From NCBI GenBank assembly GCA_043785105.1, contig JAYVXO010000218.1, positions 1-64,000 of the forward strand: a stretch of DNA of 64,000 nucleotides. Reading direction: 5' to 3'. The DNA is from Fimbriiglobus sp043785105 (GTDB lineage Bacteria; Planctomycetota; Planctomycetia; Gemmatales; Gemmataceae). Both the position numbers and the translations under genes were made by a program. This document shows positions 1-11,464 of this stretch, in pieces. The notes below the pieces were generated by a model. The model ran no database searches. It was not told the DNA's origin and saw only the letters and a program-made list of their open reading frames with translations. The stretch's first letter is position 1; each line of letters opens with the position of its first letter.

Positions 1-446
1 TTCGGGGTACGGCCGGGGTGGTGTCGAGAACCCAGGGTGCGCGGCGAAACGCCGCGACCCTGGGCTATTACATGAAACCCCTTCGGGGTAGTCCGATGGT
101 GTCCTCGGTAACTCAGGGTGACGCACCGATAACGACCTCGACATTGATCCGACCGAAAGGAATCGCGCTTGATACAAAGTCACTAACAATCCGAGTGACG
201 CAGAACGCGCAACTTCAAAACGCGCCAGCGAGGGGTCTGCCGAAACGAACTCCACGCCGTACCAACGTTGTTCGGCATGACGGGCCAGGGCGGGATCGTC
301 CCGACCGGACCCCTTGCTGGCGCGCCGGGCTAACAAAAACCTGCCGAATGACAGCGAAAATGCACTAGTCAACCCAGGGCGTCGCCGAAGCGGCTTGCCC
401 TGGGCTATGTTCTCCCAGGCTTTCAGCCTGAAAACCTGGCGACATG
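1..446. repeat. Intergenic inverted-repeat block, cut by the window edge
   Basis: No gene is seen in this stretch. It holds the right half of the repeat family also present at 4387-4892 and 17187-17589: a hairpin with arms built on CCCAGGGT and ACCCTGGG (about 31-64), a CCCTTCGGGG motif (about 79-88), and a hairpin of the type CGCGCCAGCGAGGGG with its complement ending in GGGCTAAC at 334. A further short stem with arms CCCAGGGC and GCCCTGGG lies at 373-403. Short open frames across it are by-products of the repeats. Confidence 0.7.
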
Positions 447-486
447 TACCAAACACTCCACCAATGCCTTTGACACCCATCACTTC

Positions 487-3400
487 CTAATCCTGCGGCT
501 TGCCGGCGATTCGTAGGTTGTCGCCTTGAATTTGCAGACTTAAATGGTGGTCCTTGCTGGCTGTTGCTAGCTTCACGAGGACGGGGGACCACCCGGCGGG
601 CAGGTCGGTTTCGATCTTGGTGGTGACAGAGCGGGGGTACGGAATGAAGGGGACTTTTTGCTCGAAGGTTTGCTTGCCGGCGATCCAGACGCGCACGGCG
701 TCATCGGCGTTTAAGGCGATCGTGACCCGTTGCTTCTTCGGCGTGTAAATGTAGGTCAGCGCGTAGGCGTTGCCGGGCTTCTTTTGCGGGAGCAATGGCG
801 TGATGTTCAGTACGCCGTTCGGTTCGACCGACCGCGATTGCCACAACTTCGCCACGCTCTCTTCGGCAAGCGGGTTCAGCGACGTTTCAAAGCTGACCTT
901 GTCATTCCACTTCGGGCTGAAGCCGACCGCCACGTTGTAATCCAACACCGCACCGCGTAGCGATTCTTGCGACTGTTGGCTTTTCAAGAACGCCAGCAGG
1001 TCGATGAACTGGTCGAAACTGAGTTGCGAGATGACGTTGTCCGGCATCAACGACACCTTCGAGATGGTCAACTCCTCCAGGTCGGGCTTGGCGATGCGAA
1101 TGTCCCGCCCGCTGGCTTCGCGGATCACAACCGCCTGCGTGTTTTCGGACACCTTCAAGCCCGTGTAGACCTGCCCCTGTGCGGTGACGGCTTTGTACGA
1201 CTGGTAGCCTTCCTTAATTTCCTTGCTCGGGGCGACGATGGATTCGAGAATCTTTTCGATTGTCTGCGTGTCCCACATCCGCGTCAGGTCCGGGCCGACG
1301 TTGCCGCCGACGCCTTCCATGCGGTGGCACGTGGCACAGGCCACGAGGTTCGTGTTCAGGTACAGTTCCTTGCCGCGTTTGGCGTCGCCCTTGGTGGTCA
1401 CGAGTTGACGGATTTGTTCCATGCGGCTCGGGTCAAGGGACACGAGCAAGCCGCCTTTCATCACTTCGCCGTACAGCTTGGCAATCACGGGATCGGTGTT
1501 GAACTTCTGCAACGTCTCCGAAACGCGGGCAAATTGGTCACGCGGCAGTTTCTTGGCCACGAACCGTTCGCCGATTAACTTAGCCCCATCTTTGGTGGCA
1601 CTCAGCACGATGACCGCTTCGGTGATGAGCGCGGGATCGGGTTGATCGAGAAGGTTCACCGCAATCTTGCGAGCTTCAGCGGGGGAAGCGGTGGCGAGCG
1701 CCCGCAACCCCTCCACTTTCAGCACCGCCGGTTCCGAACGGCTCAGTAAATCCATGAGCGGTTTGATGGCAGCAGTCCCGGCCATTGATCGCAAGGCTTT
1801 CAACACCGCGGTGCGTTCGTTCGCAGGGCGTTTGGAGTCCGCCAGTATCTGCACGAGTTTATCCGTGCCCACCGTCAGCCGACTTTCATCGACCGCGTTC
1901 AGGGCCGCCATGCGCGTGTCGGCGTCGGCGGAATCGAGGTGCTTCAACACGTAGTCGATGGCTTGCGGCGAGGTCAGGTTGCCGGTACTCGACAACACTT
2001 CGATGCCCGCGATTTTGACCACCGCCGGTTCATTCGGGTGCGTCACGAGATACTGGGCAACGGGTTCCAGCGACAGCGGCGGGTCGAAGAGATAGTTCGC
2101 GTAGGATTGCAACAGTTCCGCCCGCTGTTGGGCAACGAGGTGCGGATCGTTCAGCAATTCCGGCAGCGCTTTGACCGCGTCCGGGGTGCGGAAACTCATG
2201 AACGCGGCGGTCACGCGGTCGAGGTCGTTTTTGTTGCCGGACTTGGCGAGCACGAGCAACGCATCCATCCCCGGCTTGCCGAGGCGTTCGATGGCCCGCA
2301 CGTAGCCGTCGGTCAAGAAACGATCGCGGCCGTCGTCGTTCTTCCACGTCGAAATCAGCGTGTCCGCAGCACCGTCGGCGTTGATGCGACCGATGGCAAT
2401 TGCCGCCGATCGCCGCACGGCGTTGCTGTCATCGCTGAGTAGTTTGCTGAGCGCCTCATGGGTACGCGGGTCTTTGGCTTTGCCTCGCAACCCGAGCGCG
2501 TCGGCGGCGAGTCGGCGGATGTCTTGATCGGTGTCGTTCAACAGCAGTCGGAATAAATCTTCGACGCTCGCGGACCAATTCGCTTCGAGAACGCCCATTG
2601 CCACGAGTCGCCCGGCGTCCACGAATTTCCCCGAAACGAATCGCTTCAGCACGAGGTCGCGGGCCTTCACGCCCCGGCGAACCAGTTCTTTGCGGGCTTC
2701 GACGCGGTCGGTCATGTCGGCGGCGTTCAGTTGATCGACGAGCTTGGCGTCGGGCAGTTTGACGATGTTCGCCCAGCTATCCAGGCCCCGTAGCGCGATC
2801 GCGGGGATGTCTTTCGTGCCGGTCCACTTCAAGCGGTAAATGCGACCGTGGGAGCCGTCCCCGGACAGCCGCCCGGCGCCGCCTGAGTCCGTGCGCCAGT
2901 CGCACACGTAAATCGCGCCGTCCGGCCCGGTGACCATTTGGCACGGGCGGAACAGCGGGTCTTCGCTCTTCAGGAATTCAAACTCGTTCGTGACTTCAAA
3001 ACTCGACCCTTGTTCGTGCAGCTTGTAGGCGCGCACAACTTTGCGGAACACGTCCGGGTAGTACATCAGCCCGCGATACTGTTCCGGCAACCGCGTGTCG
3101 TTGTAGATCAACACGCCAGCCGGGGAACCGCGCCCCGTCTTGAGCATCGGCGGGAGTTTCCCTGGTAACTCGCCTGCCACGGCGCCGCGTGTAAAGTCCG
3201 GGCGGCAACAGCGGGCGCCGTTCTTCAACCGCCAGCCGTAATCGACATCCTCGGCGACATGCACGAGCCGACAGCCGGTGAACTTGCTGCCATCTTCGTT
3301 GTCGTTGTCGGCGTGGAAGAAGTTGAACTTGTCGTCATAAGCGATGTCGCGGTACGGGTTGCGATAACCGAGTGAGTACATCTCCATTTGTGACCCGTCC

Positions 3401-4137
3401 GGGTTGCACCGGAAGATCGCCCCGGTCCGCATCGCCGTGGCCCGCGTTCCGTCGGAGCCTTCGACGAAGTTGTCGTCATCGCCGCTGGTGATGTACAACT
3501 TGCCGTCGTTGCCGATCGTCAGCCCGGAAACTTGATGGTGGTGAAAGCCGCAGAACCCCTGGGCAATCACTTCCCGAACGTCCCACGGCCCGCCGGGGCG
3601 CGACTGCTTGTACCGCCGCACCGTGCCACGACCAGTGGTGTACAGCCAGCCGTCATGGTACAGCACCGTCGAGGGCAACTCCTCGGAGATGATCGTCTCC
3701 GCCTTGTCGTAAATTCCCTTGCTGTTGAGCTTCAACACCTTCACCGGGTCGGTCACGAACTTCCGCATTGTGGCGATGAGTTTCGTTGAGCCGTCGCGGT
3801 AGCGGAACGTCTCTTTGAACTCGAACCACTTGCCGCCCGTGATGGGGTCCACCGCCCACTCCAGCACGAACAGCGTGCCGTCCGGGCTGAACGTCATCCC
3901 GACGGGGTTAATGACAACGGGGTCGTCCGCCACGATCTCAACCCGGAACCCTTCCGGCGCAAGCAACCCTTTCAACTTGGAATCGAACTGCCCTTGATCG
4001 ACGTAGTTAATGGGGAACGGGACGGGCTTCGTCGGGGATTGCGGTTGGGCAAACTCCGCCGCCGGTGCGGGTGGATTGGCTGCGTTCCCGAACGCGCAAG
4101 TTGTCAGAGAGAATAGGCAAACAAGGGTGGCTCGCAT
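487..4137 (-). CDS. Secreted PVC-type heme-binding, HEAT-repeat dehydrogenase-like protein
   Basis: A 1,216-residue exported protein starting with a hydrophobic signal peptide (MRATLVCLFSLTTCAFG). Residues about 50-440 form a glucose/sorbosone-dehydrogenase-like beta-propeller of the planctomycete membrane-bound dehydrogenase type, with lines such as GMTFSPDGTLFVLEW. Residues about 460-880 are helical HEAT-like repeats (DIRRLAADALGLRG, AVRRSAAIAIGRI). A single c-type heme motif CATCH lies near residue 932, followed by the GPDLT signature of PVC-type heme domains. The last 100 residues are beta-rich with VRVWIAG, resembling a PA14-like module. The family is common in Planctomycetes and is presumed to oxidise sugars or polysaccharide breakdown products outside the cytoplasm; the substrate is unknown. 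The gene stands alone between repeat blocks. Confidence 0.88.
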   Translation of the reverse strand: MRATLVCLFSLTTCAFGNAANPPAPAAEFAQPQSPTKPVPFPINYVDQGQFDSKLKGLLAPEGFRVEIVADDPVVINPVGMTFSPDGTLFVLEWAVDPITGGKWFEFKETFRYRDGSTKLIATMRKFVTDPVKVLKLNSKGIYDKAETIISEELPSTVLYHDGWLYTTGRGTVRRYKQSRPGGPWDVREVIAQGFCGFHHHQVSGLTIGNDGKLYITSGDDDNFVEGSDGTRATAMRTGAIFRCNPDGSQMEMYSLGYRNPYRDIAYDDKFNFFHADNDNEDGSKFTGCRLVHVAEDVDYGWRLKNGARCCRPDFTRGAVAGELPGKLPPMLKTGRGSPAGVLIYNDTRLPEQYRGLMYYPDVFRKVVRAYKLHEQGSSFEVTNEFEFLKSEDPLFRPCQMVTGPDGAIYVCDWRTDSGGAGRLSGDGSHGRIYRLKWTGTKDIPAIALRGLDSWANIVKLPDAKLVDQLNAADMTDRVEARKELVRRGVKARDLVLKRFVSGKFVDAGRLVAMGVLEANWSASVEDLFRLLLNDTDQDIRRLAADALGLRGKAKDPRTHEALSKLLSDDSNAVRRSAAIAIGRINADGAADTLISTWKNDDGRDRFLTDGYVRAIERLGKPGMDALLVLAKSGNKNDLDRVTAAFMSFRTPDAVKALPELLNDPHLVAQQRAELLQSYANYLFDPPLSLEPVAQYLVTHPNEPAVVKIAGIEVLSSTGNLTSPQAIDYVLKHLDSADADTRMAALNAVDESRLTVGTDKLVQILADSKRPANERTAVLKALRSMAGTAAIKPLMDLLSRSEPAVLKVEGLRALATASPAEARKIAVNLLDQPDPALITEAVIVLSATKDGAKLIGERFVAKKLPRDQFARVSETLQKFNTDPVIAKLYGEVMKGGLLVSLDPSRMEQIRQLVTTKGDAKRGKELYLNTNLVACATCHRMEGVGGNVGPDLTRMWDTQTIEKILESIVAPSKEIKEGYQSYKAVTAQGQVYTGLKVSENTQAVVIREASGRDIRIAKPDLEELTISKVSLMPDNVISQLSFDQFIDLLAFLKSQQSQESLRGAVLDYNVAVGFSPKWNDKVSFETSLNPLAEESVAKLWQSRSVEPNGVLNITPLLPQKKPGNAYALTYIYTPKKQRVTIALNADDAVRVWIAGKQTFEQKVPFIPYPRSVTTKIETDLPAGWSPVLVKLATASKDHHLSLQIQGDNLRIAGKPQD

Positions 4138-4386
4138 GGCTAGGCAAAGCTCCGGGGAGAAAGCGGATGCACCGATTGAGTTGAAGCTTCCCCTTCAACC
4201 CCCGGCGCAGCAAGCGGATTTTGGAAAGATGGCGACCTTCCTGGTGATGTTAGCAACTCACCAGAGCGGTTATCCATTTTGGGGCGGGTATACCGGCAAA
4301 CGCATTTCGGCAGGTCGTTGCAATTTAGCAGTGGGCGTAGTGTAAGTGTATCAAACCCGTGCGCACTTGGAACTTAAAAAGCAATC
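4138..4386. other. Upstream region of the heme/HEAT gene, no gene seen
   Basis: The stretch between the start of the minus-strand heme protein gene and the large inverted repeat should contain its promoter. No convincing promoter boxes or open frame were picked out by eye. Confidence 0.4.
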
Positions 4387-4892
4387 TTCACCGCAGAGTC
4401 GCAGAGGACGCAGAGAAGAAAAAGAATTCATCCTTGTAGGAGTTACGCATTTGTAGAGTCGATGCTAGTTTTGTTAGCCCGACGCGCCAGCGAGGGGCAC
4501 GCACGACCATCGCCCGCGCGTTTAGAAGTTGCGATCTCGGACTACCCTGAAAGGGTTCAATGTAATAGCCCAGGGTCGCGGCGCTTCGTCGCGCACCCTG
4601 GGTCGAATGGGAAAGGGATCTTACCCCGCAGGGGTTACATCGTACCTAGTGGCGCAGGATGTAACCCCTGCGGGGTAAGGCAGGGGTGGTGTCGAGAACC
4701 CAGGGTGCGCGTCGAAGCGCCGCGACCCTGGGCTATTCGATTCAACCCCTTCGGGGTAGTCCGAATGCATATCTTCAAAACGCGCCCGCGAGGGGTTGAC
4801 CAGACCCCTCGCGGGCGCGTCGGGCTAACAAGCAATTGCGCAACTCCGACTTTGGTCTTCTCTGCGCGCTCTGCGCCTCTGCAGTGAGTCCT
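4387..4892. repeat. Nested 500-bp inverted repeat (three layers)
   Basis: The block is symmetric about position ~4645. The outer arms are CGCAGAG-rich (4387-4424 and 4855-4892). Inside them lie GTTAGCCCGACGCG... (4473-4497) and its complement (about 4804-4828). Inside those are two copies of a CCCAGGGT hairpin (4569-4602 and 4699-4732) and complementary CCCCGCAGGGGTTACAT arms around the centre. Each layer also occurs alone or in other combinations elsewhere in the window. No coding sequence is credible here; it separates the heme/HEAT gene from the DUF58 gene. Confidence 0.85.
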
Positions 4893-4937
4893 TCTTAATT
4901 CGGTTCGGAGGTACTTGTTACATTCCGTTGTCGATCA

Positions 4938-5843
4938 TTACCGCACCAGTCCCCGTGCTCGCAGGTAGCCCAGGACGAGTTTCTCGAAGGGGACTTGGTT
5001 GCTGGTGAAGAGGTAGGACATGCCGCGCTTGGTGCAGAAGCTGTTGAGACCGCCCCGGAACGCGGCGAGGGTTTTTTGGTAGCGTTCGAGGAGCGGGGCG
5101 CTGATGGTCACTTCGGCTTCGTCGCCGTCTTCGAGGTCGGTCAATTTCAAGTCGCCGGTGAAGGGCGGGTTGATCTCTTCTTCGGCGAGAATCTGAATCG
5201 TGTAAATGTCGAGGTGCCGAGCGGCCAGGAATCGCAGGCCGTCCTCGTAGCCGTCCTTGTCCATGAAGTCGCTCAGGATGACTGCGATCCCTTGCCCCGT
5301 TGCCCGCGTGCTGAAGCCGCGTAACGCCCGGTTCAAATCGCCGGTTTCGGCGGGTTCGATCGTGTCGAGGTGCTTCATCATCCGCCACAGACTTTGACGC
5401 CCGCGAAATTGCGGCGACCGGGTACTCGTGCCACTCGGCCCGCCAACGCCTTCAATGATGACCCGGTCCGTGTTCACCAAACCGACAAACCCCAACGCGG
5501 CGGCCACTTGCTTGGCGTAGTGCAACTTCGTCGGCGACCCGTAGTCCATCGACTTGCTGTTGTCGATCAGCAAGTAAATGTGCAGGTCTTCCTCTTCCCG
5601 GTACAGTCGCAAAAATAGCTTCTCCACGCGGCCAAACAGGTTCCAATCCAGGAACCGCAAGTCGTCACCGACAACGTAGGGCCGGTAGTCCGCAAACTCG
5701 GAGCCACGCCCTTTTCGCTTGCTGAGGCGATCCCCCTTCATCCGCCCGGCAAGAATCTTCTTCGAGACAAGTTCAAGCTGCTCCAACCGCCGCAGGAACT
5801 CGGACGACAGTAACGGGGCATCGGCGGCTGTTGCTTCAGACAT
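4938..5843 (-). CDS. DUF58 domain protein with vWA-like fold
   Basis: A 301-residue cytoplasmic protein. The N-terminal half contains the DUF58 hallmark GRGSEFADYRPYVVGDD, followed by a short basic stretch and a von Willebrand A-like core with the MIDAS pattern DNSKS near residue 98. A second acidic motif, LSDFMD, follows. DUF58 proteins are normally partners of MoxR-type AAA+ ATPases and are thought to act in assembly or maturation of envelope or metal-containing complexes, but no MoxR gene is in this window. The start is placed at the second Met of the open frame (MSEAT); the upstream Shine-Dalgarno match is weak. Repeat blocks flank the gene on both sides, so it is probably monocistronic. 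Confidence 0.88.
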   Translation of the reverse strand: MSEATAADAPLLSSEFLRRLEQLELVSKKILAGRMKGDRLSKRKGRGSEFADYRPYVVGDDLRFLDWNLFGRVEKLFLRLYREEEDLHIYLLIDNSKSMDYGSPTKLHYAKQVAAALGFVGLVNTDRVIIEGVGGPSGTSTRSPQFRGRQSLWRMMKHLDTIEPAETGDLNRALRGFSTRATGQGIAVILSDFMDKDGYEDGLRFLAARHLDIYTIQILAEEEINPPFTGDLKLTDLEDGDEAEVTISAPLLERYQKTLAAFRGGLNSFCTKRGMSYLFTSNQVPFEKLVLGYLRARGLVR

Positions 5844-5862
5844 GGTTGTTCTCAAATCGGGA

Positions 5863-5953
5863 AGAATTACTCACGCAGAGGCGCAGTGACGCAGAGAAAG
5901 CCAAAAACGATTTTTTCCTTCTCTGCGTCACTGCGTCTCTGCGTGAGTAATTC
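5863..5953. repeat. Long hairpin repeat (CGCAGAG type)
   Basis: A near-perfect inverted repeat with about 35-bp arms. The left arm begins GAATTACTCACGCAGAG and the right arm ends CTCTGCGTGAGTAATTC, around a T-rich loop. It sits between the DUF58 gene and the permease gene. It belongs to the same general family as 15787-15875 and 28090-28173 and the outer layer of 4387-4892. On the minus strand it could act as a transcription barrier after the permease gene. Confidence 0.85.
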
Positions 5954-6005
5954 TGGACTGCTACCAACTGGATAACGTCACCCAATACCCACGATACCGT
6001 TTCCG

Positions 6006-6968
6006 TTACTCGATCGCCACTTCTTCCATGACGGGTTCTTCCGGTTTCGGTTGACCGGGTTTCTGGCGTTCACGCACCATCAACCACGCCGTGGGGCCGA
6101 GAACCATCGCGGTGCCGAGGATCATGGGCGTGTCAAACATCTTCCACCCGAGCGCGGCCTCGAAGATCATCACCATGACGACTTGCGATAATCCGACGAC
6201 CGAAACCTTGGTTGCGGAGCCACGGCTGAAGGCCAACGTGAGGAAAACCTGACCGATGGTTGCCGTGACCCCGACGCCGATGATCTCCAACCACACCAGG
6301 GAATGCTGATACCAATGCGGGTCGCCGGTCGTGCCGATTTCGATGCCGACCACGTCGATCAGAAACCACCCGGTGCCGCCGAAGATTGCGGAAATCGCGG
6401 AGAAGTGCGTGACGATCGCAAACGGTGCGACGTGACGGAGCCGGTTCAAGCCCAGCATCGCAATCGCGGTAAAAAATGCCGCGACCAGCGCGAACGTCGC
6501 GGGCAATTGCGCAAAGCCTTCCGAGTGCGGTTGAATCGCAACGGCCACACCACACACCGCGAACAGCACCGCGATCCAGACGCCGAACGTGGGGCGATCT
6601 TGGCCCAACGGCCAGGACAATATCGCCACCCAGATCGGGAAGGTGTTCGTCAGCGTCAGGACATCCGTGACGTGCAAATGGGCCAGCGCGTAGAACGTCG
6701 CCATCATGCTGCAACTGCCCGCCAGACTGCGAATCCACAGAATTCGCGGGTGCCAGAAGACCAGCTTTTGCCCGTAGGCCAACGCCAAGCTTGCCGCGAA
6801 CACTGTGGCGACGACACTGCGAAAAAACGCCACCACAAGCCACGGACAACTGGGCGGTCCCCCGTCGGCAATCGGTCGCCCCAAGTCGTGGGTGATGAGG
6901 CCCATCACCGCAAACCACGCGCACCCGCTTAGCATCCACACATACGGCCGAATCCCGGAATTCTTCAT
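6006..6968 (-). CDS. EamA/DMT-family membrane transporter
   Basis: A 320-residue polytopic membrane protein with about ten predicted hydrophobic helices in two similar halves, as expected of the drug/metabolite transporter superfamily (EamA domains). It starts MKNSGIRPYVWMLSGCAWF and ends in a short charged tail rich in Pro and Glu (KPGQPKPEEPVMEEVAIE). The start was moved 21 codons into the open frame because the upstream residues are not membrane-like and the helix pattern begins here. The substrate cannot be read from sequence; relatives export amino acids, nucleosides or other small metabolites. The gene is divergent from the small gene at 7058, about 90 bp apart. Confidence 0.85.
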   Translation of the reverse strand: MKNSGIRPYVWMLSGCAWFAVMGLITHDLGRPIADGGPPSCPWLVVAFFRSVVATVFAASLALAYGQKLVFWHPRILWIRSLAGSCSMMATFYALAHLHVTDVLTLTNTFPIWVAILSWPLGQDRPTFGVWIAVLFAVCGVAVAIQPHSEGFAQLPATFALVAAFFTAIAMLGLNRLRHVAPFAIVTHFSAISAIFGGTGWFLIDVVGIEIGTTGDPHWYQHSLVWLEIIGVGVTATIGQVFLTLAFSRGSATKVSVVGLSQVVMVMIFEAALGWKMFDTPMILGTAMVLGPTAWLMVRERQKPGQPKPEEPVMEEVAIE

Positions 6969-7057
6969 GCGGGCACGATACGAAAACCACAAAGTCGTGC
7001 AACGCCAACATCCGGATGCGTATGATGCCAAAAACGGTCAACACGAGGAGTGCATCA

Positions 7058-7423
7058 ATGTTTCCATCCGGCACGTGGCGTGGGTTCTGGGTTCAAAAAG
7101 AGCACGGCCGCCAAGAAATGGAGGCGTTCGAGTTGCACTTCAACAACGGCACCATCACCGGCAAGGGGATCGACATGGTCGGGCCGTTCCATTTTCGAGG
7201 TGTGTACGACGTGAACACAGGAAAACTCACGATGGGAAAACAATACCTCGGCAAGCACCGCGTCTATTACGAAGGCCAACCGGATGGTGAAGGGTGCATC
7301 AGCGGGATGTGGCGAATGGAGTTGGAGTTCGCGGGTTCAGCTTGGAAGGACAAGGGGCCGTTTTTGATGCGCCCGGAATTGCCCAAAGCCACCGGGAACG
7401 AGCCGATCCAACAGATTGGGTGA
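7058..7423 (+). CDS. Small conserved beta-rich protein of unknown function
   Basis: A 121-residue protein with an excellent ribosome binding site (GAGGAG, about 9 nt before the ATG), which decides this start over the Met 14 codons upstream. It is rich in Gly, Trp and aromatic residues spaced as in a small beta-barrel: GTWRGFWVQ, ITGKGIDMVGPFHFRGVYD, TMGKQYLGKHRVYYEG, ISGMWRM. No signal peptide or membrane segment is seen, so it is probably cytosolic. The repeated G-x-W and G-x-Y pattern suggests a ligand-binding or lipocalin-like barrel, but that is only a guess. It is followed directly by a hairpin terminator. Confidence 0.8.
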   Translation: MFPSGTWRGFWVQKEHGRQEMEAFELHFNNGTITGKGIDMVGPFHFRGVYDVNTGKLTMGKQYLGKHRVYYEGQPDGEGCISGMWRMELEFAGSAWKDKGPFLMRPELPKATGNEPIQQIG

Positions 7424-7430
7424 AGCAGAA

Positions 7431-7472
7431 AGCCCATGAACGATCGTTCATGGGCTTTCTTCGTTCATGGGC
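7431..7472. terminator. Palindromic terminator-like hairpin centred on GATC
   Basis: A perfect 26-bp palindrome (7431-7456) with arms of the form GCCCATGAAC around a central GATC, followed by TTTCTTC and a second copy of the right arm (7463-7472) and another TTTTCTT. It lies between convergent genes (7058 plus and 7486 minus) and can serve either as terminator. A sister palindrome with compensating changes lies inside the coding sequence at 30987-31010. Confidence 0.75.
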
Positions 7473-7485
7473 TTTTCTTGGGTGG

Positions 7486-10350
<2,865 letters not shown>

Positions 10351-10447
10351 CGGAATCCTTTGATGCGTAGGGGCGACCGATTCTGAACGAACAGAATCGG
10401 GCCGCCGATCAGTACGGAAATCCCCACCGATTTGGGTGGGGTTGTGT

Positions 10448-11239
10448 TCACTCCACGACCGGCCCGTCCGGGGTTCCGCCCCAGGTTGCGGACTTGGTCG
10501 CATCGTCTTCCTCGTCGCCGGCACAAGCCGGGACGTGTTCTAAGGGCGCCGTTTCCGGGCGTTCGGTCGGCGGCGTGTCTGGTCCCGTGGTCGGCGTGCC
10601 AGGGGGTAGTTCGTCGTGGATTTCGAGGTCAGCGCGAACCAGGATCGCGCCGTCGGCGATGACATCGCTCAGTTCGAGAAGCTGAATCATTTCGTCACCG
10701 CGAGCGGTCCCACTGTCGGTGACCCAGAAGTCCAACTCGACCGCGTTCGGGGTCACGCTGATGCCGCGAATGTACTGGCGGATGTTGACGCGGCGCGGGT
10801 TGGGCCGCAGGCGATCCACCCAAACTTTTTCGCTCGCTAAGAGTTCGATTGCGCGGGCGGCCACTTCATCGCTGCGTCCTGGTGGGATCGGAAGCCGGTA
10901 GATCGCTCGGCGAGCAAATGCAGTCGCTTTGAGCGGGACGACTTTCGCGGACAGGAATCGTAGCCCTTCGGGCGATTGGTGGTTCAGTCGAGCGAGCACA
11001 TCTTCTGAGGAATGGGGGGTCAGCAGTTCGAGTTCAACAACTTCATTCAGGGCATCGACACCCAGCGGCAGCGAGAGGGCGAAGACGACGCGGGGCGTGG
11101 GGTGGAAGCCGAGGGTTTGCTTGAAGGGGAGGTTGGCGCGACGCAGCATTCGCTCCAGGGATCGCATCAAGTCGTGGTGACTGAGCAGTCGCAAGGCGCC
11201 GATTTTCTCGAATCGAAAGCGAATTTTGTCGCCGTCCAT
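10448..11239 (-). CDS. DUF2344 / TIGR03936 radical-SAM-associated protein
   Basis: A 263-residue protein starting MDGDKIRFRFEKIGALRLLSHHDL, the standard N-terminus of the TIGR03936 family. In other bacteria this is fused to or encoded next to a radical SAM protein (TIGR03960) and RNase G. Residues about 1-190 carry the family core (FHPTPRVVFALSLPLG, VNIRQYIRG); the remaining 70 are Pro/Thr/Glu-rich and probably disordered. The family is thought to act in tRNA or rRNA modification or quality control. The radical SAM partner is not adjacent here. It is on the same strand just upstream of the RNase G/E gene, so co-transcription is likely. Confidence 0.85.
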   Translation of the reverse strand: MDGDKIRFRFEKIGALRLLSHHDLMRSLERMLRRANLPFKQTLGFHPTPRVVFALSLPLGVDALNEVVELELLTPHSSEDVLARLNHQSPEGLRFLSAKVVPLKATAFARRAIYRLPIPPGRSDEVAARAIELLASEKVWVDRLRPNPRRVNIRQYIRGISVTPNAVELDFWVTDSGTARGDEMIQLLELSDVIADGAILVRADLEIHDELPPGTPTTGPDTPPTERPETAPLEHVPACAGDEEDDATKSATWGGTPDGPVVE

Positions 11240-11464
11240 CGCTGGCGTGGGCCACTTCGATTGGGGTCATGCCCAACCCGGTGGCTCTCTCCCGTCGGTA
11301 GCCCCCGATGCGCGAGTCGTGCTGGGACGGAGGCCGCGTTCCGTTGCCTGCTGAGTGTCACTCAGGCACGACGCCAGGGGCGTCCGTGCGGTCAGGCAAA
11401 TCGGGAAACACCGGAGTTAACCTCAGCGTCTCAACCCGCTCATCGGCCGATGCACCAGGATTGG

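Noticed and set aside
18..368. Plus-strand 116-codon frame at the left edge
   Set aside because: It is made of the intergenic repeat family and has no protein-like features.
4462..4887. Frames on both strands within the nested repeat
   Set aside because: Both strands give open frames only because the block is palindromic. The translation is repeat-derived.
6133..7074. A second minus-strand frame across the DMT permease gene
   Set aside because: The translation is Arg- and Cys-rich without hydrophobic segments, whereas the permease frame gives a regular ten-helix pattern.
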